Assembly: GCA_022819855.1 (NCBI GenBank)
Contig: JAJEGN010000011.1
Location: forward strand, 120,465-184,464
Reading direction: 5' to 3'
Origin: Gammaproteobacteria bacterium
GTDB taxonomy: Bacteria > Pseudomonadota > Gammaproteobacteria > Steroidobacterales > Rariloculaceae
DNA: 64,000 nt
Shown: piece by piece, positions 28,932 to 37,669 of the stretch
Layout of the letters: every line of letters starts with the position of its first letter
Numbering within the stretch: the first letter of the stretch is position 1
Made by a program: the position numbers and the translations under genes
The notes under the pieces: generated by a model
Databases searched by the model: none
What the model was told of the DNA's origin: nothing
What the model saw: the letters and a program-made list of their open reading frames with translations, nothing else

Positions 28932-30851
28932 ATGGTCAGCGGAATGAGCGCGAAACATCAGGAACTCCATGAGCCGTCGGTCGTCGTCCGATTCGCGGGC
29001 GATTCCGGCGATGGCGTCCAGCTCATGGGTACCCAGTTCGTGTCCTCGACCGCCCTTGCGGGCAGCGATTTCGCAACCTTTCCCGACTATCCCGCCGAGA
29101 TTCGCGCCCCGGCCGGCACGACCTTCGGCGTCTCGGCGTACCAGATCAACCTCGGTGCAGGCCCGATTACGACCGCAGGAGACGCGCCGCAGATGCTCGT
29201 CGCATTCAATCCGGCGGCGCTCAAGGTCAGCCTGCCGCTGATCGCCGACGGCGCAGCCATCATCGTCAACACGACGAGCTTCACGAGACGGGGTCTGTCG
29301 AAGGCCGGCTATGACGAAGATCCCCGCAGCGACGGCTCGCTCGACGGCTATCAGCTCATCGAGGTCGACATCACGCGGTTGACGCTCGAGACGGTCAAGC
29401 CGTTCGGCCTCTCCAAGAGCGATGCCGGACGGTGCAAGAATTTCTGGGCGCTGGGTCTCGTTCAATGGATGTTCGGACTCGATCTGGATGCGATCGAGCG
29501 ATGGATCAACACGAAATTTGCCAGTAAGGAATCCGTGCGCGAGGCGAACCTGGCGGCGCTGCACGCGGGCAACGCGTACGGTGAGACGGCGGCGCTCGCG
29601 GCCGCCGTGCCGCAGCTGGACGTGCGAAAGGCGAAGTTTGAGCCAGGCGAGTACCGTGGCGTTCGCGGCGGGGAAGCGCTCTCGCTCGGGCTTGCCGCCG
29701 CCGGCGAACTCGCGGACAGGCCGATCGTCTTCTGTTCGTATCCGATCACGCCGGCGTCTCCGCTGCTGCACCAGCTTGCGCGGCTGGGCAAGCTCGGGGT
29801 CGGCGTATTTCAGGCCGAGGATGAAATCGCGGCAGTCTGCGCAGCCATTGGCGCCTCTTTTGGCGGAGCGATCGGCGTGACTTCGAGTTCAGGACCCGGC
29901 ATCGCGCTCAAGACCGAAGCCATCGGGCTCGCGATCAATGCGGAACTGCCGCTGCTCATCATCGATTCGCAGCGCGGCGGGCCCTCGACGGGCCTGCCGA
30001 CGAAGACCGAGCAGTCCGACCTCTATCAGGCCGTCTATGGACGTAATGCCGACGCCCCGGTGCCGGTTGTCGCTGCCCGTTCGCCGAGCGACTGCTTTGA
30101 TGTCGCGATCGAGGCGGCGAGGATCGCGCTGCGCCACATGACGCCGGTCTTTGTCATGACAGACGGCTATCTTGCAAATGCTGCCGAGCCGTGGCTCATC
30201 CCCGACATGGACACGTACGAGCCGATCGAGGTGAACACGCTCGCGAAGAAGCCCGCCGACGACGTGCAGACCGCGGTGTTCGAGCGCCATCCGAAGACGT
30301 TCGGCCGGCCTTGGGTGTCACCGGGCATGCCGAACCTCATGCATCGGATCGGCGGGCTCGAGAAGGACATCCACACGGGCCACATCTCCTACGAAGCCGA
30401 GAACCACCAGGCGATGTCGCAACTGCGCGCGGACAAGGTGCAGTCAGTCGCGAATTTCATCCCTGAGCAGGGTGTCGAGGTCGGGCCTTCCGAAGGTGCC
30501 GTGGCCGTCGTGGGCTGGGGTTCGACCTATGGTGCGCTCTACCAGGCCGTGCGGCGGGTCGCGCGGATAAATGACCGCGTGAGCCACATTCACATCCGTC
30601 ACATCAATCCGTTTCCGCCGAATCTTGGCGAGCTGCTCGGCGGTTTCGACCGCATCATCGTGCCCGAGATGAACATGGGCCAGCTTGCGACGCTGCTCCG
30701 CGACAAGCTCGGCGTAGAGACCGTGCAGTTCAACAAGGTGACCGGTCAGCCGTTTCTGATTCAGGAAGTCATCGACTTCGTACTCGACCAGCTTGCCGAT
30801 GTGACGGGCGAGGAATCGCGCCCGCGAATCGTGCACGGAGAGCCGACATGA
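28932..30851 (+). CDS. korA: 2-oxoacid:acceptor oxidoreductase alpha subunit (gamma-alpha fusion)
   Basis: With the beta subunit, this decarboxylates a 2-oxoacid (classically 2-oxoglutarate) to its CoA thioester and passes electrons to ferredoxin. Residues 15-200 are the gamma domain (RFAGDSGDGVQLMGTQ, then EIRAPAGTTFGVSAYQ), and the alpha or pyrimidine-binding domain begins near 245 with RGGEALSLGLAAAGEL and FCSYPITPASPLLHQL. This two-subunit form, without a separate delta ferredoxin subunit, is the KorAB type found in aerobes. The stop overlaps the korB start by 4 nt. Initiation at the second ATG (28944) is possible. Confidence 0.93.
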   Translation: MVSGMSAKHQELHEPSVVVRFAGDSGDGVQLMGTQFVSSTALAGSDFATFPDYPAEIRAPAGTTFGVSAYQINLGAGPITTAGDAPQMLVAFNPAALKVSLPLIADGAAIIVNTTSFTRRGLSKAGYDEDPRSDGSLDGYQLIEVDITRLTLETVKPFGLSKSDAGRCKNFWALGLVQWMFGLDLDAIERWINTKFASKESVREANLAALHAGNAYGETAALAAAVPQLDVRKAKFEPGEYRGVRGGEALSLGLAAAGELADRPIVFCSYPITPASPLLHQLARLGKLGVGVFQAEDEIAAVCAAIGASFGGAIGVTSSSGPGIALKTEAIGLAINAELPLLIIDSQRGGPSTGLPTKTEQSDLYQAVYGRNADAPVPVVAARSPSDCFDVAIEAARIALRHMTPVFVMTDGYLANAAEPWLIPDMDTYEPIEVNTLAKKPADDVQTAVFERHPKTFGRPWVSPGMPNLMHRIGGLEKDIHTGHISYEAENHQAMSQLRADKVQSVANFIPEQGVEVGPSEGAVAVVGWGSTYGALYQAVRRVARINDRVSHIHIRHINPFPPNLGELLGGFDRIIVPEMNMGQLATLLRDKLGVETVQFNKVTGQPFLIQEVIDFVLDQLADVTGEESRPRIVHGEPT

Positions 30852-31843
30852 GCGCATCGCTGACGGCCAAGGACTACACGACCTCGCAGGAGGTGCGCTG
30901 GTGCCCGGGCTGCGGGGACTACGCGATCCTGAAGACCATGACGCGCGTCCTCGCCGACGTCGGCGCGGAACGCGAAAACACGGTGTTCATCTCCGGTATC
31001 GGTTGTTCGTCCCGCTTTCCCTACTACGTCGAGACCTATGGATTCCACACCATACATGGCCGTGCGCCGGCCGTGGCCACGGGATTGAAGCTTGCCAATC
31101 CCGAACTTGATATCTGGGTGGTGACCGGCGACGGCGACGGGCTCTCGATCGGCGCCAACCATCTGCTGCATGCGCTCAGGCGCAATATCTCGCTCAAGAT
31201 TCTGCTCTTCAACAACGAAATCTATGGATTGACCAAGGGCCAGTACTCGCCGACCTCGCGGATCGGCACCAGGTCGCCGTCGAGTCCGGGAGGCTCCTTC
31301 GACGCGCCCGTCTCGCCGGGACTGTACGCGCTCGGCTCGGGCGCCCGGTTTATCGCGCGGGCGATCGATGTGGACAGGACCGGTCTGGCCGGCGTGCTCG
31401 AGGCCGCCCATGGTTACGATGGCGGAGCGTTCGTCGAGATCTTCCAGAATTGCATCGTCTACAACGAGGATGTGTTCGAGTCCTTCGCGGGGAGGGAGCA
31501 CGCTGCCGAGCGCCAGCTCCACGTGCGCCACGGCGAACCGCTCGTCTTCGGCGCCGGCGATTCGAAGGGGCTCCGGTTCGACACCGGAAAGATGGCGCTC
31601 GAGCTTATCGACGCGCGTGAGCGCGCCGACGAAGTGCTCGTTCACGACGAGACGAACGCGACGCTGGCGCAACTGCTGCTGGCCATGGAAGCGCCGGAGA
31701 TGCCTGTCGCGCTCGGCGTCATCTACCGGGTCGAGGACGAGACCTTCGAGGCGGCGTTCTACGACAACCATCCGACGGGATTCAAGCGCACCGGCAAGGT
31801 CGCCGATGCGTTGCGCAATACGAATACCTGGACCGTGGAGTAA
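30848..31843 (+). CDS. korB: 2-oxoacid:acceptor oxidoreductase beta subunit
   Basis: This is the thiamine diphosphate and 4Fe-4S subunit of KorAB. The motif WCPGCGDYAILKTM is at the N-terminus, ISGIGCSSRFPYYV near 45 carries another cluster Cys, and GDGDGLSIGANHLLHALRRN with LLFNNEIYGLTKGQ forms the thiamine-diphosphate and magnesium site. At 331 residues it has the usual length. The ATGA overlap with korA shows translational coupling. Specificity for 2-oxoglutarate rather than pyruvate or branched acids is likely from the subunit arrangement but not proven. Confidence 0.93.
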   Translation: MSASLTAKDYTTSQEVRWCPGCGDYAILKTMTRVLADVGAERENTVFISGIGCSSRFPYYVETYGFHTIHGRAPAVATGLKLANPELDIWVVTGDGDGLSIGANHLLHALRRNISLKILLFNNEIYGLTKGQYSPTSRIGTRSPSSPGGSFDAPVSPGLYALGSGARFIARAIDVDRTGLAGVLEAAHGYDGGAFVEIFQNCIVYNEDVFESFAGREHAAERQLHVRHGEPLVFGAGDSKGLRFDTGKMALELIDARERADEVLVHDETNATLAQLLLAMEAPEMPVALGVIYRVEDETFEAAFYDNHPTGFKRTGKVADALRNTNTWTVE

Positions 31844-31887
31844 GGGGCATCCACCGCCTCTGAGCCGCGAATCCGGAGGGGAGCCAG

Positions 31888-33630
31888 ATGAGAACCTTGC
31901 GCCTGTTCCTGCCGATATCCGCCTTTCTTCTGAGTACGCCGGGACTGGCTCAGGAGTCCATCGACGAGATGCTGGCGCGCGGCGATTCGCTCTTCAACAA
32001 TCGCGTTGGTTGTTGGGTCTGTCACCAGGAGACGGGTGAGGGGCTCGTCGGTCCGAATCTGCTGTTCGGTCCGACGCCGATGGATATCTTCGATCAGCTT
32101 GAAAGCAATCCCGTCATGGGCGTCATCGTCGCGGAACTCGATCCGAGCGACGAGGATCTCGTCGCAATCTCGATGCACATCCGCACGCTTGCTGACCTGC
32201 CCGTGAGCGCCGAACTCGCCGAGCAGTACCGCACGGAACTCGCGGCGTACAAGGCGTCGCGTCCCGCCGATATTCAGTTCGTGCGGACCGAGCGGGATCT
32301 TGCGGTCGAGGCCATCGAGTCCTTTGGCTCCGTGATCACGGGCTGGGAGCGCAGGGCGAAGGAAGGGAGCGTACTCAGCCACTACGAGACGCAGGTCATC
32401 GCGGAGTTCGATCCAGGCGAACCCAAATTCACGCCCGAGCCCGGCAAGACCTATTTCTACGAGAACACCGGCACGAACAGCGTGCCGGCGGTCATGTTCG
32501 ACGGCTTCGAGCTGCCGACTCAAAATCAGGTCGTCGTCGGCGATGCCCAGACCAAGGAAGTCATCGCCAGCTATGCGCTGCCCGAGTCGCTGCGCGCGAC
32601 CGTGCACACGTCGGCGATGTCGCCCGACGGCCGGTATGCATACATCATCGGCGCGCGACCGGGCGGGGACGCCGACATGTTCGAGACGGTTGGCGGATCG
32701 GCGACGCTGATCAAGGTCGATGCGCTGACGCTGCAACCGATCAGGCAGATCGCGATCGGCGGCCGGCTCCACCATGCGCAGGTCTTCCGCAACTACATGC
32801 TGCTCGACATGTTCGCGCGCGACGCCGACGGCCTGGCGCTGATGCTCTACGACACCGAGACCGACGAGATCGTGGGCGGCGTCCGGGACGTCGACATGGG
32901 CGGCATGGTCTACACCGTCTGGTCGGACAAGGACTACGAGTACATCTACGCACTCATGGAGCCTGGCGGTTACGCTCCGGGCCGCGCGACCGGCATGCTC
33001 GGCATGATCAACGTGTACCAGGGCAAGCTCGTCGCCATGCGCCCGTTCTGGATCGCAATGATCGATCCCGATACCTGGGAGGTCGTCCGCGAATACCCGA
33101 TCCCGGGCTATCGGCCGAACTGGGCGGTGATCGACTCGGCCAAGGAAAACATCTACGTGATCGCAAGCTCGTCCGTCGCATCGAAGATCAACCTCGAGAC
33201 GGGCGTTATCGAGTGGACGAACGGCACCGGAATCGGTCCCTATGGGGCAAGCCTGACCGCCGACGAGACCGAACTCTGGGTGGCGGACAAGGGCGAGGCG
33301 GCCCATCACTTGGGGCGCACGATCACGATCATGGACACCGAAGCCGGCCACGCGATCGAGACGCTCTACGGCGCCTACAAGGTCGACCACGTGCTGCTGT
33401 CGCCGAACGGCAGGGAAATGTGGGCGACGAGCAACGGCGAAGGGCGCATCTACGTCTACGACGTCGAGACTCGGGAGCTCACGCACCGGATCGACATGCC
33501 GATGAACGGCGACGCCCACGGCCTGATCTGGGTCCATTACGACGAGAACGGCGTACCGGCGGTTGTCCGCGACCAGGGCGGCTTCCACAACGGGATCAAT
33601 CCGGCGCTGGGGATCGCGCTCGATTACTAG
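31888..33630 (+). CDS. Exported c-type cytochrome fused to a YVTN/D1-like beta-propeller
   Basis: A 580-residue periplasmic protein. A signal peptide ends LAQ at about residue 22, followed by a short cytochrome domain with one heme site CWVCH at about 42-46 and a possible axial Met region before residue 110. The remaining 430 residues are a multibladed beta-propeller (repeats like SPDGRYAYIIG, VLLSPNGREMWATSNGEGRIYVYDVETREL). The layout resembles cytochrome cd1 nitrite reductase and NirN, but I cannot confirm heme d1 ligands and no nir genes are nearby, so the activity is open. It has a strong GGAGGGGAG ribosome site and is 44 nt after korB. Confidence 0.85.
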   Translation: MRTLRLFLPISAFLLSTPGLAQESIDEMLARGDSLFNNRVGCWVCHQETGEGLVGPNLLFGPTPMDIFDQLESNPVMGVIVAELDPSDEDLVAISMHIRTLADLPVSAELAEQYRTELAAYKASRPADIQFVRTERDLAVEAIESFGSVITGWERRAKEGSVLSHYETQVIAEFDPGEPKFTPEPGKTYFYENTGTNSVPAVMFDGFELPTQNQVVVGDAQTKEVIASYALPESLRATVHTSAMSPDGRYAYIIGARPGGDADMFETVGGSATLIKVDALTLQPIRQIAIGGRLHHAQVFRNYMLLDMFARDADGLALMLYDTETDEIVGGVRDVDMGGMVYTVWSDKDYEYIYALMEPGGYAPGRATGMLGMINVYQGKLVAMRPFWIAMIDPDTWEVVREYPIPGYRPNWAVIDSAKENIYVIASSSVASKINLETGVIEWTNGTGIGPYGASLTADETELWVADKGEAAHHLGRTITIMDTEAGHAIETLYGAYKVDHVLLSPNGREMWATSNGEGRIYVYDVETRELTHRIDMPMNGDAHGLIWVHYDENGVPAVVRDQGGFHNGINPALGIALDY

Positions 33631-33723
33631 GCGCCAGACGGGCGCTCGGGACTGCGTTATCGGCGGGGCATTCCAGCAGACGGGCCATTTTGGCTGGCAT
33701 GCTGATAAGCTACACGCCGCTTC

Positions 33724-33800
33724 GCCCCGGTAGCTCAGCCGGATAGAGCACTCGCCTCCTAAGCGAGGGGTCGCAGGTTCGAGTCCTGCCCGGGGCGCCA
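33724..33800 (+). tRNA. tRNA-Arg (anticodon CCU)
   Basis: A complete 77-nt cloverleaf: acceptor GCCCCGG/CCGGGGC, D-arm GCTC/GAGC, anticodon stem CTCGC/GCGAG with loop CTCCTAA (anticodon CCT), T-arm GCAGG/CCTGC with TTCGAGT, and encoded CCA at 33798-33800. It decodes AGG. This tRNA is a common integration site for mobile elements. Confidence 0.97.
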
Positions 33801-33844
33801 CCTGTTACCGACCACAACGCCACGCTGTCGCGACAGCACCGATA

Positions 33845-33861
33845 AGTCCTGCCGGGGCGCC
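33845..33861 (+). repeat. Partial copy of the tRNA-Arg 3' end
   Basis: The 17 nt AGTCCTGCCGGGGCGCC repeat tRNA positions 33782-33799 with a single C missing, 45 nt after the tRNA ends. Such duplications of a tRNA 3' end are what an integrated element leaves as an attachment-site scar. No integrase remains nearby, so a scar is only an inference. The rest of 33801-33952 holds nothing else I can name. Confidence 0.7.
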
Positions 33862-33952
33862 GCATGATGCTGACGGTTCAATAAGCAAAACTTGCGAATC
33901 GCACAAGAATGGATCGTTGCCTCTCCCATCGTGCGGACTTACGCTTTGCGGC

Positions 33953-34180
33953 ATGAGTGACCGATGGACAATGATCGGCGGATTCGTCGCACTGGCAGGG
34001 TTGATTCTTTACCAGGCAAACGTGACCCGCGCCGAAGTACGAGACGTTCGCGCCGAACTGCGGGATGTGCGCGCCGTGGTTGAGCGCCTGAACGAGCGCG
34101 TCACCAGGATCGAAACGCGCCTCGAATACACGCTTCCATCGCAGCTCGAACCGCCCGCCGACACTCCACCGGGGAACTGA
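33953..34180 (+). CDS. Small membrane protein with coiled-coil (75 aa)
   Basis: I do not recognise a family. After MSDRW there is one predicted membrane segment (MIGGFVALAGLILYQA, residues 6-22) and then a charged heptad-like stretch with repeated RDVRAELRDVRAVVERLNER, which should form a coiled coil, and a proline-rich tail. It resembles small single-pass proteins that carry a coiled coil outside the membrane. Ribosome-site support is weak. The start at ATG 33953 is preferred over an upstream start since the earlier residues look random. Confidence 0.65.
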   Translation: MSDRWTMIGGFVALAGLILYQANVTRAEVRDVRAELRDVRAVVERLNERVTRIETRLEYTLPSQLEPPADTPPGN

Positions 34181-34255
34181 CCGGAGGAGCGCGGAGATGC
34201 CTTCGGCGGCGATTGCGTCCCCGCAATAAGCCGCTACCGACTCTGCGCCTGGGGT

Positions 34256-34993
34256 CTACATTCGTTCGATGATCGCGATGTAATTGGGTCTTGGACCGTC
34301 CGAGTCGAAGTAGCGCCTGACCGTCCAGCCGGTACCTGAAACGATCTCTTCCATCTCCAACTTCGAGACCATGAGATAGTCGAACCACGGCGTGGCCAAC
34401 GTCTTGTAGCGGCACCGCGCTCGCACCTGTCCGCTCATTCGTCCCTTGCGCCGATTGTTTGCCAGATAGGCCAGATCGTCGGGGTCCATGGCGTTATGGA
34501 TGTCAAGGCTTTCCGCGATGATTCTGGCGCTCGGCGACGTGAATCCCTTGAAACGACGCAGGAGCCAGCGCGCTCTGGTGCGATTCTCGAACAAGCCGAA
34601 GTTGTTGCCCAGCATCAGGATCGTGTCGAACCGACCCAGGCTGCCGGAAAGTTCGGTAATCGAAAGCAGCCTGGTCTGCCGCAGGCCGCGCAGGTTGGCT
34701 GTCTCCAGTGCAAGAGGAGAGTTGTCGACTCCGAGAACGTCGTGCCCGTTCTCCTGAAGGTACAGCGCATGACGTCCGGCGTTGCATCCGATGTCGAGAA
34801 CGCGGCCCCTGGCCAGCTTGATTGCCTTCTTCTCATGGTCCTGCCACTTCGAATACTCGGCAAGGTACTCGGTCGGACCGCCCGACGGCCTGACACTACC
34901 GTCGGATCGTTCGATGATCTCGAACGCCGGTTTGCCGTGGTACTGGTCCCAGACCGCCATGCCGAAGGCGTCCTGGCTCTCTGTCAGATACAT
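34256..34993 (-). CDS. Class I SAM-dependent methyltransferase (245 aa)
   Basis: The Rossmann motif I GRVLDIGCNAGRHALYLQ is at about residues 63-80, with an acidic motif II VLGVDNSP. It resembles the methyltransferase-11/25 group with unassigned acceptors. I start it at ATG 34993 with a GAGGAG site 7 nt upstream; the much longer open frame upstream lacks similarity to the family. It is divergent from the cytochrome c gene at 35320. There is no neighbouring biosynthetic gene to suggest its acceptor. Confidence 0.87.
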   Translation of the reverse strand: MYLTESQDAFGMAVWDQYHGKPAFEIIERSDGSVRPSGGPTEYLAEYSKWQDHEKKAIKLARGRVLDIGCNAGRHALYLQENGHDVLGVDNSPLALETANLRGLRQTRLLSITELSGSLGRFDTILMLGNNFGLFENRTRARWLLRRFKGFTSPSARIIAESLDIHNAMDPDDLAYLANNRRKGRMSGQVRARCRYKTLATPWFDYLMVSKLEMEEIVSGTGWTVRRYFDSDGPRPNYIAIIERM

Positions 34994-35319
34994 CGTCGCA
35001 ATCTCCTCGCTGGCAGGTCCATTTGTCCCAGGATTGTCCTGGCGTGATCGGCGCGTCACGCGGGTCTGCATCGAGCGGCCAGGGCGTCGAATCCGTGCGA
35101 GTGTAGTCCTGACATGGACGTGTCGCCAGCCCTCATGCGAACCGGCCCGAAGGCGCCAGGATTCGATGAATCCGCTCGTAGCCATGCAAGCGCATGGTTC
35201 ATCGCAAGAACAGGCAAGAGGACATATGTCCCGGACCTTCAAGGTGTTGCCCGGAATCTCCACATTCTGCCGGAGTGTCTCGTTTACAATTCGCGCAGGG
35301 CGCGGCGACAGGGACGACG
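34994..35319. other. Divergent intergenic region with 12-bp palindrome
   Basis: This 326-nt region between the methyltransferase (minus) and cytochrome c (plus) genes holds no credible gene. It contains the perfect 12-bp palindrome GGACATATGTCC at 35220-35231, a possible operator, and TACAAT at 35285-35290 as a candidate -10 for the cytochrome gene. I see no matching -35, and nothing else. Confidence 0.4.
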
Positions 35320-35850
35320 ATGCCAGGATTCCGGATCGGAGGGTTGAAGATCGCGGCGGCCGTCGCGGCAATTGCAGTAGCAGCCTGCGAACCGACCGGG
35401 TCCACACCCGGGCCGGCTCCCGAACCCGTGCCTGTGCCGCTGAGCCGCTCCACACCCGATTCGCCGGGGACGACCGCAGCCGACATCATGACCGGAACGG
35501 TCGCCGAGTACCTCAGCGATCCCCGCTACGCCACGGCCGATCTCGAGCGCGGCAGGATACTGAGCCTCGCCTGCCAGGCCTGTCACACACTCGGCGCCGG
35601 CGAGGACCACAAGCTCGGACCGAACCTCCACGGCATGTTCGGCCGTTCCGCTGCGCAACTGGAAGGGTTCGAATTCTCCGAAGCACTGCGGACTTCAGGT
35701 CTCGTCTGGACGCCCGAGGCGCTCGAAGCTTGGCTCGCCGAACCCGACGATTTCGTACCCGGCAACAACATGGTGTTCGCGGGTTACGGGTCGGAAACCG
35801 ACCGGCGCGATCTCATCGCCTGGTTGCTCACCGCGACGAGCGGCCCGTGA
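35320..35850 (+). CDS. Class I cytochrome c lipoprotein (176 aa)
   Basis: A periplasmic electron carrier. An N-terminal hydrophobic segment ends in the lipobox-like VAAC (near residue 23), then a Pro/Ser-rich linker, then a class I cytochrome c domain. The heme site is CQACH at about residues 86-90, GAGEDHKLGPNLHGMFGR follows it as in cytochrome c2/c550 proteins, and the axial Met lies in PGNNMVFAGY. The size is that of a short membrane-anchored cytochrome. I start it at ATG 35320 because upstream codons give no signal. Confidence 0.9.
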   Translation: MPGFRIGGLKIAAAVAAIAVAACEPTGSTPGPAPEPVPVPLSRSTPDSPGTTAADIMTGTVAEYLSDPRYATADLERGRILSLACQACHTLGAGEDHKLGPNLHGMFGRSAAQLEGFEFSEALRTSGLVWTPEALEAWLAEPDDFVPGNNMVFAGYGSETDRRDLIAWLLTATSGP

Positions 35851-35865
35851 CTGCTGACGAGCCAA

Positions 35866-35975
35866 GGGGAGTCGCATAGCCGGTCGCTTGAGACCCTCGC
35901 GCGCAGGGATGCGCGCGCGGAGCGTACAGGGATGTATTTACCGCGTGTCTCAAGCGACCGGTAGTGCGACTCCCC
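35866..35975. repeat. 110-bp palindromic intergenic repeat, copy 2
   Basis: Second copy of the element at 1639-1748, in opposite orientation, between the convergent cytochrome c and sulfatase genes. Arms are 29 nt (35866-35894 and 35947-35975) with three mismatches. The inner arm CCGGTCGCTTGAGAC is identical to copy 1, and the outer arm differs at positions changed in both arms together, so pairing is kept. The position between converging genes would also suit a bidirectional hairpin. Confidence 0.9.
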
Positions 35976-36000
35976 GCATGCCTTCGGTGAGATACGGGCG

Positions 36001-37518
36001 CTAATCGTCGCTGCCGGTTGCGGGTTGAGCGTCGTCGGATGGTTCGTCCGCGTCCTGCTGCAATTCGTCTTCTCCGCCCACGTACGGGGCGTGCGTCTCG
36101 GCGGGCGGAATGTGCGCGGCCAGTTCTTCTTTCAACTCGTTGTACCGCCGGTCGCGGATGAGATTCGTCCATTCGTTCGGATCGGCCTCGAGGTCGTAGA
36201 GCTCTTCGGATCCGTCCGCGTAGACGATGTAGCGATGCTTGTCGTCCCGGACGGTCCAGTTGCCGTATTCGCCGTACGTGGTGATCGCAACGTCGTCCCA
36301 GCTCATCGAGGGACTTCGCAGCAGCGGTACGAGGCTCGTTCCATCCACGTAGTCCGGGCGTTCGAGACCGGCAAGTTCCACGAGCGTCGGATAGATACTC
36401 TGGGTGGACACGACTTCATCCGAGTACGAACCTGGCGTGGTCACTCCCGGCGCGACGATGATGAACGGGACCCTGGTCGTTTCATCCCACAACGTCATCT
36501 TCCCCCAGTTGTCCTTTTCGCCGAGGTGAAAACCATGATCGGCCCACAGGACGATGATGGTGTTGTCGGCCTGACCGCTGGCATCGAGTGCGTCGATGAG
36601 TTTGCCGACCATCGCGTCGGAAAAACTGATTGACGCCAGGTAACCCTGCACGGCTTCCTGCCACTTGCGCGTTCCGCGCTCGACGACCCAGCCGTGCGTC
36701 GACGTGTCGAGATTCGGCTCGACCCCGATCAATTCGCTCCAGGCCGGCGGCACGTCATCGAGGTCGGTCTCCAGATACTCCGGGAGTATCACGTCTTCGA
36801 CCGGGTGCATGTCGAAGTATTTCTGCGGCACATACCAGGGCAAGTGCGGACGATAGATGCCCGCGGAGATGAATTGCGGCCCGGTATGCGCGGCCTCGAG
36901 CTGCTGAATCACCCAGTTCACGACCTGCCCGTCGCCCATGGCGTCGTCGGTGGTCACGTTCGGAAAGAAATCGAAGTAACCGGTCTCGATGCCGTTGCCG
37001 TGCGCATCGCCTTCGGTCTGTCCGGGCGCCGGGAAGACTTCATCCGGCAAGTGCCGTTCCAGCGAAGGGAAATAGGCATCCCAGGCCGTGAAGTCCTGCT
37101 GTCCCGTGTAGCCGCCGAGGCTGTAGGTGTGGGCATGAAACAGCTTGCCGGCGCCAAGCGTCCGGTAGCCGTTGTCCCTGAAATAGCGCGGCAGCGTGCT
37201 GTTCCCCGCGAGCCTCGGGTTCTCGCGCCAGTCGCCGCGCTGGTTGTAGACGCCGCTGTTAAAAGGCGTGACGCCGGTCAGGATGGCGGTTCTGGCCGGC
37301 AGACAGGCGGCGCCCGGAGTGTGCGCGTTCGTGAAGAGCATGCCGCGGGCGGCAAGCGCGTCGATGTTGGGGGTCTTCGTCTGCGGGTGGCCGCCCATCA
37401 CGCCGACCCAGTCGTTCATGTCATCGATGTTGATGAACAACACGTCGGGCGGTTGCTGTGCCGCCGCAGGGGCGAGAGGGCAGAGCGCCAGGCAAATCAG
37501 GAGGTGTTTTCTAAGCAT
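36001..37518 (-). CDS. Exported sulfatase, Cys type (505 aa)
   Basis: This cleaves sulfate esters outside the cytoplasm. A signal peptide (AAAQ near residue 20) precedes the alkaline-phosphatase-fold domain. Metal ligands Asp32-Asp33 are in NIDDMNDW, the active Cys72 in the C-L-P-A-R motif (needs conversion to formylglycine), and WADHGFHLGEKDNWGK near 330 is the family signature. The sequence is closest to the iduronate-2-sulfatase-like group used against marine or host sulfated polysaccharides. Maturation by formylglycine-generating enzyme is needed, and that gene is not in this window. The C-terminus is rich in Asp. Confidence 0.93.
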   Translation of the reverse strand: MLRKHLLICLALCPLAPAAAQQPPDVLFINIDDMNDWVGVMGGHPQTKTPNIDALAARGMLFTNAHTPGAACLPARTAILTGVTPFNSGVYNQRGDWRENPRLAGNSTLPRYFRDNGYRTLGAGKLFHAHTYSLGGYTGQQDFTAWDAYFPSLERHLPDEVFPAPGQTEGDAHGNGIETGYFDFFPNVTTDDAMGDGQVVNWVIQQLEAAHTGPQFISAGIYRPHLPWYVPQKYFDMHPVEDVILPEYLETDLDDVPPAWSELIGVEPNLDTSTHGWVVERGTRKWQEAVQGYLASISFSDAMVGKLIDALDASGQADNTIIVLWADHGFHLGEKDNWGKMTLWDETTRVPFIIVAPGVTTPGSYSDEVVSTQSIYPTLVELAGLERPDYVDGTSLVPLLRSPSMSWDDVAITTYGEYGNWTVRDDKHRYIVYADGSEELYDLEADPNEWTNLIRDRRYNELKEELAAHIPPAETHAPYVGGEDELQQDADEPSDDAQPATGSDD

Positions 37519-37669
37519 ATGGACTCACCAGTGAACCGGTGGTGTCGAGTTTCTGCGATAGGGCGTCCTTGAATGCCACAGGGATCATGCGAGACTCCCG
37601 CCCGGATGTGTTGCCGATCTTCAAGTTGATGTACGGCTCTCGAGTTCTGTGCAGGTCGATCGGCGTTGT

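Noticed and set aside
31759..33801. A 680-codon minus-strand frame through the cytochrome-propeller gene and tRNA
   Set aside because: It is antisense to a real gene and runs through the tRNA, so it cannot be coding.
33845..33861. A second tRNA gene
   Set aside because: Only the last 17 nt of the tRNA are repeated and no cloverleaf can be drawn.
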